Source: Akkermansiaceae bacterium UBA6138
GTDB lineage: Bacteria; Verrucomicrobiota; Verrucomicrobiia; Verrucomicrobiales; DEV007
Assembly (NCBI GenBank): GCA_002422425.1
Contig: DIVG01000062.1
Coordinates: 127,524-136,345, forward strand
Reading direction: 5' to 3'
DNA: 8,822 nt
Shown here: positions 1 to 5,760 of the stretch, piece after piece
Layout of the letters: each line of letters starts with the position of its first letter
How positions within the stretch are numbered: position 1 is the stretch's first letter
Program-made: the position numbers and the translations under genes
The notes under the pieces: generated by a model
Seen by the model: only the letters and a program-made list of their open reading frames with translations
Databases searched by the model: none
Told to the model about the DNA's origin: nothing

Positions 1-516
1 TCCCGGATCGCCGCCGAAGCGATTCCCCGTATTCATCTGATACATCGCAGTGGGATGGTTCACACTGTCGACGGTGCAGCCGCGGAAGAAGCAAAGCTCG
101 TCCGCGACCTTCGCGAGATGCGACCAGTTCGTGGCCATGTCGGCTCCGCTCTGTCCCGCCTTGATGAAGGGAAACGGACTGCGCACGTAGTAGCGTTTGC
201 CGCTCTCCATCGCGGACTTCTGCTGTCCCTCGCGGACGAATTCCTTGAGGTGCATCTTCTCGAGCATTGGCTTCGGATCGAAGGTGTCGATGTGCGAGGG
301 ACCGCCCTCCATCATGAGGAAGATGACATTTTTCGCCTTCGCCCCGGGGAAGTGACCCTCCTTCGGCGCGAGCGGATTCGCCTTTTCCTCGGCCGCAAGC
401 AGCGAGGTCAGGGCAACGCTCCCGAGCGAGGCACCGAGACCGTAAACGAACTCGCGCCGTGTCGGGAGATGAAGCGCACGAGCGCCGGCACAGGGGAAGT
501 AGCGTTTAGTATACAT
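1..516 (-). CDS. DUF1501 family protein, exported, 3' end missing
   Basis: The first 172 codons of a DUF1501 protein, a family distantly related to sulfatases/alkaline phosphatases and of unproven function, almost always encoded next to PSCyt1-DUF1549-DUF1553 proteins in Planctomycetota and Verrucomicrobiota. The N-terminus has a twin-arginine-like signal, TRREFVYGLGASLG followed by a hydrophobic stretch and an Ala-Ala site, so Tat export is likely. Next comes the family core KNVIFLMMEGGPSHIDTFDPKP (residues about 63-84, quoted in part), then the region around YQMNTGN and GGDPG near the window edge. In complete proteins this continues into a GxWxxYGLG motif, which here lies off the window. 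The start is the ATG at 516-514, which overlaps the stop of the upstream gene by 11 bases; no good ribosome binding site is visible, so translation is probably coupled. The protein is cut by the window edge, with no sign of a frameshift. Family call is firm; biochemical role unknown. Confidence 0.93.
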   Translation of the reverse strand, partial: MYTKRYFPCAGARALHLPTRREFVYGLGASLGSVALTSLLAAEEKANPLAPKEGHFPGAKAKNVIFLMMEGGPSHIDTFDPKPMLEKMHLKEFVREGQQKSAMESGKRYYVRSPFPFIKAGQSGADMATNWSHLAKVADELCFFRGCTVDSVNHPTAMYQMNTGNRFGGDPG

Positions 517-3394
517 AAGCAAACTCGTTCGAATTCAACAAAGCCAGACACACGTCGGCGAGGGCGCGGGTTCTCGCGTCGCAAGCGCCGGGCTGGAGAT
601 CGGGGACAAAGTCGGCGTAGGCGTGGAGCCTCTCGTCGAAGGAGAATTTTTCGCCCGTGTTTTCCTCGACGGCCTCACGGCGCACGGTCAGGGGCGGCGT
701 GACCTCGGGATAGACGGCCGTTTCCTGCACGGGCGTCATCTCACGCCAGTGGGCGAGACAGGTCGCGATCTCGGCAGCGGTCGCAGTTCTCCCCAACAGA
801 AGCGCGAAAATTCGGTCGATCGCGGCTTCATCGGTCTCCGTCTCCCGCAGGACCCGACTGGCGAGAGCGAGCGAACGAGCCTGGCTAGCGCGGCTGTTGA
901 AGAGGGCAAAGACCTGGGGCGTCACGGTGCTAGCGTCGCGACGTTCGCAGGAAAAATCGGGCGTCGGGGCGTTGAAGACCTCCATCATGGGATCGGCCTG
1001 GCCGCGCAACTTCAGCGCGTAGAGGGAGCGGCGATGACGCTGTTCGGGCAGCGGATTCGGAACCCAGGCCGAGGCGAAGGTGCCCATGACCTGGCGCGGC
1101 TGCATGGCCGCCTCGAGATTGATCTCGGGACGATTCGGAATGCCGCCGAGCGCCGGATTCAGCTCGCCCGTCGCCGCGAGCATCGCATCGCGCAACTCCT
1201 CGGCACTGAGACGACGCGGTTTAAAAGCGGCGTAGGTTTTCTCCAGCTCTTCCCGGCTCAACTTGGAACCTGAAACTTCCAACCCGGAACTTCTCCGATA
1301 TGCTTCGCTCGTCATGATGGTGCGATGTAGTTCTTTGAAGCTCCAGCCCGATTCGACAAAGGTCGCGGCGAGCCAGTCAAGCAACTCGGGATGGGTCGGT
1401 TTTTTTCCGGTGCTGCCGAAGTTGTTCGGATTGCCCGCGAGCGGCTCGCCGAAATGCCACATCCAGACGCGATTGACGATGGCCCTCGTCGTGAGCGGAT
1501 TGTCAGGATGCGCTACCCACTTCGCGAAGGCGGTGCGCCGTCCCTCGGGTGCCTCGGGCACGGCGCCGTCGAGTCCGGCCGTGGAGCTGAGAACCGAGAG
1601 GATCCCGGGTTTTACTTTTTCGCCCGAGGCAAAAGGGTCGCCTCCGGTAAGGATGCAGGTCTGCTCAAGTTCACCCGCGGCGAAGGGATTCTTCGGAAGG
1701 CGCAGCGGCGAATTGACCGACTTCATCTGCGGTGTCGCCCCGTTGTAGACGGCTAGGGCGTAGGGTTCGTAGCGGTCGACCTCCCATCGCAGTCGCTCGA
1801 GCCCCTTGCGGGCGACGCGCTCCAGCCCGAACTGCTCGGGGGTGAATCCGACGAGTTTGGGCGGAAAGTCGCTCTCGGCTACGCCTTCCTTCATGAGACG
1901 GTTTCGCGCGGCCCCGAAAACTTCGGAGAATCCCCGGTTGCCGCCTTTTTCTCCCTGCGCCGCGATTACCTCGACCGCAGCGTTCCAGCCCGACGGGTCT
2001 TTGCCGTTCTCGCGGAACCAGGCCTGCGCATTTTCGAGGAGGATGCGGTCGAGCTCGGCGAGCGTAGCGAGGTATTCGGCGCGCCTTTTCTCGAGATAAG
2101 CCCGCTCCCCGAACCCCTCTGTGTTTTCGTTAGGCAAAAACGGCGCAGGCCGCTCGACCAGTTGTGTCGTCGCGAAAACGGCCTGAATGGAATAATAATC
2201 GACCGTCGGAACCGGATCAAACTTGTGATCGTGACAGCGCGCGCACTGCAGCGAATGGGCGATGAAGACCTCGCCGACGCTGTTCGTGACATCATCGAGA
2301 AAGCGCTGGCGGGCGATCTTCGCGACCTCCATGCCGGTGAGTTCCCATGGTCCCATCCGAAGGAAGCCGGTGGCGATGACCTTTTCCGGATCGGCGGGAT
2401 CGAGTTCGTCTCCGGCGATCTGCTCCACGATGAACTGATCGTAGGGCTTGTCAGCGTTGAAGGAACGCACGACGTAGTCGCGGTATCGCCAGGCGTTGCC
2501 CCGCTCGTAGTCGTTGGCGAAGCCGCTGCTATCGGCGTAACGCACCACGTCGAGCCAGTGTTGCGCCATGCGCTCGCCGTAGTGGGGCGACTCGAGGAGC
2601 CGGTCCAAAAGATTTCGGATTGCGGATTGGGGATTGGGGATTGATTCGGCTTCGAAGGCAGCGATTTCCTCGGGCGTTGGAGGGAGGCCGGTGAGGTCAA
2701 AGGTGGCCCTTCGGATGAAAGTCCGCGCGTCGGCCGCCGGGGCGGGCGTGACGCCTGCAGGGAAGTGTTTGGCAATCAGCGCGTCGACGGGGTGCTCCCC
2801 TTTCCCTTTTTCCCAATCCGAAATCCCCGATCCGAAATCCGAAGTCGCCAATGGCGCATATCCCCACAGCCCCTCGGTCGGGTAGCGGCGGTTCGTCCAG
2901 TCGGGTGAAAGACCGCCCGTGGTTTTCACGATGATGCCGTCCTCGGCCGCCCAGGCGGCTTCGTTGGCTTTGGTGATCTCCGCCGCGCGCGTTGCATCGG
3001 GCCAGGGGGCACCGCCGGCGATCCAGATCTCGATCCAGCCGAGGGCATCGGCGTAGAGTTTGTCGGTCTCCTTCGGTGGCATCGCCTCCCAGTCTTCGTG
3101 TTCGCGGGTCGAAGCGAGATAGAGCAGACTTTCCTTCGGCTTCCCGGGGACGAGTCCGGGTTCGCCGCTGTCGCCTCCGGCGAGGATGGACTCGCGGCTG
3201 CGCATGTCGAAGCCGCCTTTGATCTTCCCTTCCTCCTGCCCGTGACAGGCGATACATTTTTCACTGAAGAGCGGCTGGATGCGGCGGACAAAAAGCGCCT
3301 CGGCATCGTCGGCGGCCGCCACCAGCTGCGTGAGGGCGGCGGACGAGAGCGCGAAAGAAAAAAGGAGGCGATGGACGGAATGAAGGCGGTTCAT
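506..3394 (-). CDS. PSCyt1-DUF1549-DUF1553 exported c-type cytochrome-like protein
   Basis: A 962-residue exported protein. Residues 1-27 are a signal peptide (MNRLHSVHRLLFSFALSSAA, then LTQLVAA). A planctomycete-type cytochrome c domain (PSCyt1) follows, with haem motif CIACH at 47-51 and a candidate axial Met in AMPP at 105. The DUF1549 part (about 200-410) has FDLTGLPPTPEE, HYGERMAQHWLDVVRYADS and a second CxxCH, CARCHDHKFDP, at 384-394, which is conserved in the family. The DUF1553 part (about 615-960) has TTRAIVNRVWMWHFGEPL, FGSTGKKPTHPELLDWLA and the typical end LLNSNEFAYV. The family probably handles electrons or carbohydrates at the cell surface, but its reaction is unknown. The ATG at 3394 is chosen because it begins the signal peptide; the frame stays open upstream only because it overlaps the preceding gene. 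Oddities are three in-frame heptanucleotide arrays encoding residues 184-195, 250-262 and 702-713. It is followed immediately by the DUF1501 gene and preceded by a putative ECF promoter. Confidence 0.95.
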   Translation of the reverse strand: MNRLHSVHRLLFSFALSSAALTQLVAAADDAEALFVRRIQPLFSEKCIACHGQEEGKIKGGFDMRSRESILAGGDSGEPGLVPGKPKESLLYLASTREHEDWEAMPPKETDKLYADALGWIEIWIAGGAPWPDATRAAEITKANEAAWAAEDGIIVKTTGGLSPDWTNRRYPTEGLWGYAPLATSDFGSGISDWEKGKGEHPVDALIAKHFPAGVTPAPAADARTFIRRATFDLTGLPPTPEEIAAFEAESIPNPQSAIRNLLDRLLESPHYGERMAQHWLDVVRYADSSGFANDYERGNAWRYRDYVVRSFNADKPYDQFIVEQIAGDELDPADPEKVIATGFLRMGPWELTGMEVAKIARQRFLDDVTNSVGEVFIAHSLQCARCHDHKFDPVPTVDYYSIQAVFATTQLVERPAPFLPNENTEGFGERAYLEKRRAEYLATLAELDRILLENAQAWFRENGKDPSGWNAAVEVIAAQGEKGGNRGFSEVFGAARNRLMKEGVAESDFPPKLVGFTPEQFGLERVARKGLERLRWEVDRYEPYALAVYNGATPQMKSVNSPLRLPKNPFAAGELEQTCILTGGDPFASGEKVKPGILSVLSSTAGLDGAVPEAPEGRRTAFAKWVAHPDNPLTTRAIVNRVWMWHFGEPLAGNPNNFGSTGKKPTHPELLDWLAATFVESGWSFKELHRTIMTSEAYRRSSGLEVSGSKLSREELEKTYAAFKPRRLSAEELRDAMLAATGELNPALGGIPNRPEINLEAAMQPRQVMGTFASAWVPNPLPEQRHRRSLYALKLRGQADPMMEVFNAPTPDFSCERRDASTVTPQVFALFNSRASQARSLALASRVLRETETDEAAIDRIFALLLGRTATAAEIATCLAHWREMTPVQETAVYPEVTPPLTVRREAVEENTGEKFSFDERLHAYADFVPDLQPGACDARTRALADVCLALLNSNEFAYVY
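1256..1290 (-). repeat. Heptanucleotide array C, GTTNNNN units, in frame in the PSCyt1 gene
   Basis: Five tandem units read on the minus strand as GTTCCGG, GTTGGAA, GTTTCAG, GTTCCAA, GTTGAGC, the last being the weakest match. They encode residues 702-713 (SSGLEVSGSKLS), just after SEAYRR in DUF1553, again a variable linker. The heptad consensus differs from arrays A and B, so it is a second repeat family of the same unit length. Confidence 0.75.
2611..2645 (+). repeat. Heptanucleotide array B, five GATTNNG units, inverted relative to array A
   Basis: Five tandem units on the plus strand: GATTTCG, GATTGCG, GATTGGG, GATTGGG, GATTGAT. The coding strand reads the complement and gives about residues 250-262 (SIPNPQSAIRN within it), between PEEIAAFEAE and LLDRLLESPHYGERM, a place where homologues usually carry a short variable acidic linker. 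Twelve bases (2611-2622) are a perfect inverted copy of 2814-2825 in array A. Confidence 0.87.
2812..2846 (-). repeat. Heptanucleotide array A, five GATTNNG-type units, in frame in the PSCyt1 gene
   Basis: Five tandem 7-base units read on the minus strand as GACTTCG, GATTTCG, GATCGGG, GATTTCG, GATTGGG. They encode about residues 184-195 (TSDFGSGISDWE) in a linker between the cytochrome-like part and DUF1549, where related proteins go straight from a Pro-rich stretch to the NPIDAFI-like segment (HPVDALI here). Because 7 is not a multiple of 3, each unit is read in a different frame, giving a low-complexity peptide. Confidence 0.85.
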
Positions 3395-3407
3395 GCGGGG
3401 CTGCTTA

Positions 3408-3436
3408 TTATCCCGGGATACGGCGGGCGAGTGCCA
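3408..3436 (-). promoter_or_regulatory. Candidate ECF promoter of the PSCyt1-DUF1501 genes
   Basis: TGGCACT (3436-3430) and GGGATAA (3414-3408) on the minus strand are separated by exactly 15 bases, identical in all 14 defined positions and in spacing to the element before the sigma gene. Here the -10 half reads GATAAT, close to TATAAT, and is part of a 12-bp palindrome TATCCCGGGATA. A T6 tract lies two bases upstream of the -35 half, with A6 beyond it. The element ends 13 bases before the PSCyt1 ATG, in the only intergenic gap of the operon, so it would let output genes be transcribed apart from the regulators. Confidence 0.5.
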
Positions 3437-3455
3437 CCAAAAAAGGATTCTTTTT

Positions 3456-5054
3456 TCATTCCACCCTCCCCGCTTCGAACATGGCCCGGATCTCGGCGGC
3501 AGAGAGGGCGGTCCGGTAAATGGCAAATTCATCGATGGCGCCGTTGAGATTGCGGATGGGGAACTGATGGGACTCGGTCGGCAGCCCCCAGTTGCCGATT
3601 TCGCACGGCCCGAAATGAATGCTGCGTCCCGCCTGGTGGAGCGGCGAGACTGCCCGCCCGACCACTTTCCCGTCAAAATACTGCGCGACTTCGCCGCTCG
3701 TGCCCTCGTAACTGACTGCGAGATGATGCCAGCGACCGAGGCTCTCGGCGGTGAGGACGGGCTGAGAAAAATACATCTGATTGAATTTCCCACCCTTTCC
3801 CGAGATCCCCGGGGGCCGATAAACAAGGGAAAACATCAGGCTGCCGTCTTCGTAGATCTGCCAGTGCGGCTCGCCGTTTTCATAGCCGTCGGTGAGGAGG
3901 AGCGAATTGTATTTCTTATCAACGCTGTCAACCTTCACCCAGCAGGCGAAGGTGATGTCACGATAGGTGCCGTCGATGGTCATGCGCAATCGATCACCGG
4001 GCCGCTTGAACTCGAGCGCCGCCTTGCCGGGCCAGCGGCCGTCGGTCCAGCGGGCTCCCACCGCGCCGCCGGTTCTCGACTGAATCCGCGGCTCAGCCAC
4101 GTTCCCGACGAATCGATCCCGACCCGCCGCGGTCTGGTGATGAAAATCGTAGTAGGCGATCAGCCGTTCGTCGCGCCTCGCCTCCTGCGACCAAGCGCGC
4201 CAGGCTTCGAGGCGACGCACCCCGCGCGCGGCGGCGAGTCCGTCGAGTTCACTGAGGGAGAGAAAGGCCGCCGGATCGACCGTCTTTTCCCCGTCGGATC
4301 CCAGTGACATGCCGCCGGTGAGGCTCTGCGATCCGCCTCCCTCGCGATGGACGATGACTTCGCCGTCAAAGACATGCACCTCGCTGCCGACGCCTGACAC
4401 ATCCACATTGAGAGCGAACTCGGTCCCGAGATCCTCGAGCTTCAAGCCCGGTGCGTGAAGCAAAAAGCCCTTCGCCGCCGGCGGCACCTGCACCCTCACC
4501 CGCCCGCGATGGCAACGTGCCTCCCACGGTGAGACGATCTCGAGCTCGGCCTCTCCCTCAATCACGACGGTGGCTCCGCTGTAGAATTCGATCTGGGCGA
4601 GTCCGCCGGAGAGATGAATCGTCCCTGGAGCGAGAGTGTCCCCGCTGCGCCGTTCAACCCCGGCAAACTCCGCCGAGATCGTCTGGCTCAGCATCGCGAC
4701 GCCGGCCGAGACTGCCTCGTCTTTGCCGCCGCCGGGCTGAGTCAGACTCACTGACAAAAACACAAAAGCGATCACCGCCGCGATCACCGCCGCGATTCCC
4801 GCCGCCGTGAAGGCTGCCACTCGCCATCGCCCGCCTGAACGGGTGCCCGACTCTCCCGGCGTTGCGAAACGTCCCGAAGCGACCCCGGGCTCGTGCAGAA
4901 GCCGTGCGTGCAGAAGCCGTGCGTGCAGGTCGGCAAGTTCCAGGTAAAGGCGACGGGCCTGCCAGTCCTCGCGCAGGATCTCCTCAAGGCGCACGAGATC
5001 TTCAGCGGAAATTTCCCCGTCGAGACGGGCGTGGATGAGCGATTCGAGATTCAT
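3456..5054 (-). CDS. FecR-LamG single-pass membrane protein, putative anti-sigma sensor
   Basis: A 532-residue protein whose ATG overlaps the sigma-factor stop (ATGA), so the two are almost certainly co-translated. Residues 1-55 are predicted helical and charged (MNLESLIHARLDGEISAEDL onward), as in the cytoplasmic anti-sigma end of FecR-type proteins. One membrane helix lies at about 79-104 and is built from AAVI repeats. Residues about 124-262 form a FecR domain, including LEDLGTEFAL (206-215) and EVHVFDGEVIV (225-235). Residues about 296-530 form a LamG/concanavalin-like domain with ITFACWVKVD, RWHHLAVSYEG, YFDGKVVG and the typical end GAIDEFAIYRTALSAAEI. LamG domains bind sugars or proteins, so the periplasmic part may sense a ligand and control the partner sigma factor; that role is inferred. 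Two short tandem DNA duplications occur in the coding sequence (4892-4928 and 4768-4803). No zinc-type anti-sigma motif (HxxxCxxC) is present. Confidence 0.9.
   Translation of the reverse strand: MNLESLIHARLDGEISAEDLVRLEEILREDWQARRLYLELADLHARLLHARLLHEPGVASGRFATPGESGTRSGGRWRVAAFTAAGIAAVIAAVIAFVFLSVSLTQPGGGKDEAVSAGVAMLSQTISAEFAGVERRSGDTLAPGTIHLSGGLAQIEFYSGATVVIEGEAELEIVSPWEARCHRGRVRVQVPPAAKGFLLHAPGLKLEDLGTEFALNVDVSGVGSEVHVFDGEVIVHREGGGSQSLTGGMSLGSDGEKTVDPAAFLSLSELDGLAAARGVRRLEAWRAWSQEARRDERLIAYYDFHHQTAAGRDRFVGNVAEPRIQSRTGGAVGARWTDGRWPGKAALEFKRPGDRLRMTIDGTYRDITFACWVKVDSVDKKYNSLLLTDGYENGEPHWQIYEDGSLMFSLVYRPPGISGKGGKFNQMYFSQPVLTAESLGRWHHLAVSYEGTSGEVAQYFDGKVVGRAVSPLHQAGRSIHFGPCEIGNWGLPTESHQFPIRNLNGAIDEFAIYRTALSAAEIRAMFEAGRVE
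4768..4803 (-). repeat. 12-bp tandem repeat encoding part of the membrane helix
   Basis: Three tandem 12-base units on the plus strand, GCGATCACCGCC twice and then GCGATTCCCGCC with two changes. They encode AAGI-AAVI-AAVI-type repeats in the membrane helix at about residues 85-96 of the FecR-LamG protein. Confidence 0.85.
4892..4928 (-). repeat. 15-bp tandem duplication in the FecR-LamG gene
   Basis: The 15-base unit CGTGCAGAAGCCGTG (plus strand) occurs at 4892-4906 and 4907-4921 without mismatch and continues for seven bases more. It encodes HARLL twice (residues 44-53) in the cytoplasmic helical part. The frame is kept, so it adds one and a half helical turns. Confidence 0.9.
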
Positions 5055-5587
5055 GCGAAGCCTTCCGCTTTAAATTGTTGCGAGACGCAGTCGTAAAGCC
5101 GCTGCCGCAGCATCTTGAGATTCCGAAAAAGGGTTCGACGGCTCAGGGAAAAGCGAGCCATCATCTCCTCCGCCGACTCGCCGCAGGCATATCGGCTCGT
5201 GAGCAGGTCGCGGTCGGCCGGACCGAGTTTCCCGAGGCAATGGTCAAGATGATGCAGCCTCTCCTCGAGGCGCGGTTCGTGGCGCTCGCGTTCGATCGCG
5301 AGCAGGTCGATAATGTCTTCACTGAAGAGCAGCGGAGACCGCCCCGACTTTTCGCGGTGCTTCTGAACCTCGAGGTAGGCAAAGCGATAGGCCCAGGGAA
5401 GAAAGGGCCGCGTCGCGTCGTATTGATCGAATTTACGAAAAAGCGCCAGACTCGTCTCCTGCAGGATGTCTTTAGCGTCGGCCTCTGAGGGGACGAGGCT
5501 GTAGATGTAACGGAAAAGGCGCTCCTGATGCCCGGTGAGGAGCACAATGAGGTTCTCGGTGGAGTTCGCGGGGGTGTCGTCGTTCAT
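5051..5587 (-). CDS. ECF-type sigma-70 factor (Rhodopirellula/Verrucomicrobium family)
   Basis: A 178-residue extracytoplasmic-function sigma factor. Region 2 spans about residues 18-82 with the core- and -10-binding segment DAKDILQETSLALFRKFDQY, then PFLPWAYRFAYLEVQKHREK. Region 4 spans about 115-170, with LGPADRDLLTSRYACGESAEEM followed by a helix-turn-helix around FSLSRRTLFRNLKMLRQRL (quoted in parts). Region 3 is absent, as expected for ECF factors. It resembles the family recognised as specific to Rhodopirellula and Verrucomicrobium. The ATG at 5587 is chosen because homology starts just after it; the frame is open to 5746 but the extra residues look like non-coding sequence. The gene overlaps the FecR-LamG gene by four bases, which suggests that protein is its regulator. 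A candidate self-recognised promoter lies at 5611-5639. Confidence 0.93.
   Translation of the reverse strand: MNDDTPANSTENLIVLLTGHQERLFRYIYSLVPSEADAKDILQETSLALFRKFDQYDATRPFLPWAYRFAYLEVQKHREKSGRSPLLFSEDIIDLLAIERERHEPRLEERLHHLDHCLGKLGPADRDLLTSRYACGESAEEMMARFSLSRRTLFRNLKMLRQRLYDCVSQQFKAEGFA
5061..5066 (-). promoter_or_regulatory. Ribosome binding site of the FecR-LamG gene
   Basis: GGAAGG on the minus strand lies six bases before the ATG at 5054, inside the last codons of the sigma gene. It supports this start and is the best Shine-Dalgarno sequence in the window; most other genes here lack one. Confidence 0.6.
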
Positions 5588-5760
5588 GCAGTCGCCGCAG
5601 TTTTCCCAAGTTATCCCCGAAGATGAACGAAAAGTGCCAATTTTTTTTGCGATCAGGGGCGCGGGAAGGCCCCGGCGGCATCTCCGGGAACCGCTCCCGA
5701 AGACCCGATCCGGGCAACTTTCCACTGGCGAAAGCGGGCATTTCACGCCATAGCATTCCC
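5588..5760. other. Divergent intergenic region between sigma operon and dehydrogenase
   Basis: A 173-base gap holding the candidate minus-strand ECF promoter and A/T tract at 5611-5648. On the plus side, TAGCAT at 5751-5756 and an ACTGGC at 5724-5729 might be parts of a promoter for the dehydrogenase, but they fit no consensus well and would leave almost no leader. No small gene or RNA was recognised. Confidence 0.5.
5611..5639 (-). promoter_or_regulatory. Candidate ECF promoter of the sigma operon
   Basis: On the minus strand TGGCACT (5639-5633) and GGGATAA (5617-5611) are separated by 15 bases. GGCACTT matches the general ECF -35 consensus GGAACTT at six of seven positions, and an eight-base A tract (5648-5641) lies just upstream like an UP element. 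The -10 half ends 23 bases before the sigma ATG. The same element occurs before the PSCyt1 gene. GATAAC with the upstream half could also be a weak housekeeping promoter. Confidence 0.5.

Noticed and set aside
2611..2846. Heptad arrays as a CRISPR or phage-type direct repeat
   Set aside because: Units of seven bases without spacers, inside a conserved coding sequence, with no cas genes nearby.
55..2885. Several long plus-strand open frames opposite the PSCyt1 and DUF1501 genes
   Set aside because: They are antisense shadows in GC-rich DNA: their peptides are Arg/Gly-rich without recognisable motifs, while the minus-strand proteins have clear family motifs throughout.
3409..3420. 12-bp palindrome TATCCCGGGATA as an operator
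   Set aside because: It is largely explained by the shared GGGATAA half of the promoter element; the copy before the sigma gene is not palindromic, so symmetry is not a conserved property.
3439..3456. A6/T6 hairpin after the FecR-LamG stop as a terminator
   Set aside because: The stem is nearly all A-T (seven pairs, loop of four), too weak for a convincing terminator; an A/T-rich UP-like element for the promoter just downstream fits better.
3395..3826. N-terminal extension of the PSCyt1 protein (frame open to 3826)
   Set aside because: The extra 144 codons overlap the LamG domain, look like random peptide, and would hide the good signal peptide that begins at 3394.
5588..5746. Longer sigma factor starting at 5746
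   Set aside because: The extra residues have no sigma-region similarity and cover the putative promoter; the plus-strand dehydrogenase could likewise be extended back to 5623, and is rejected for the same reason.
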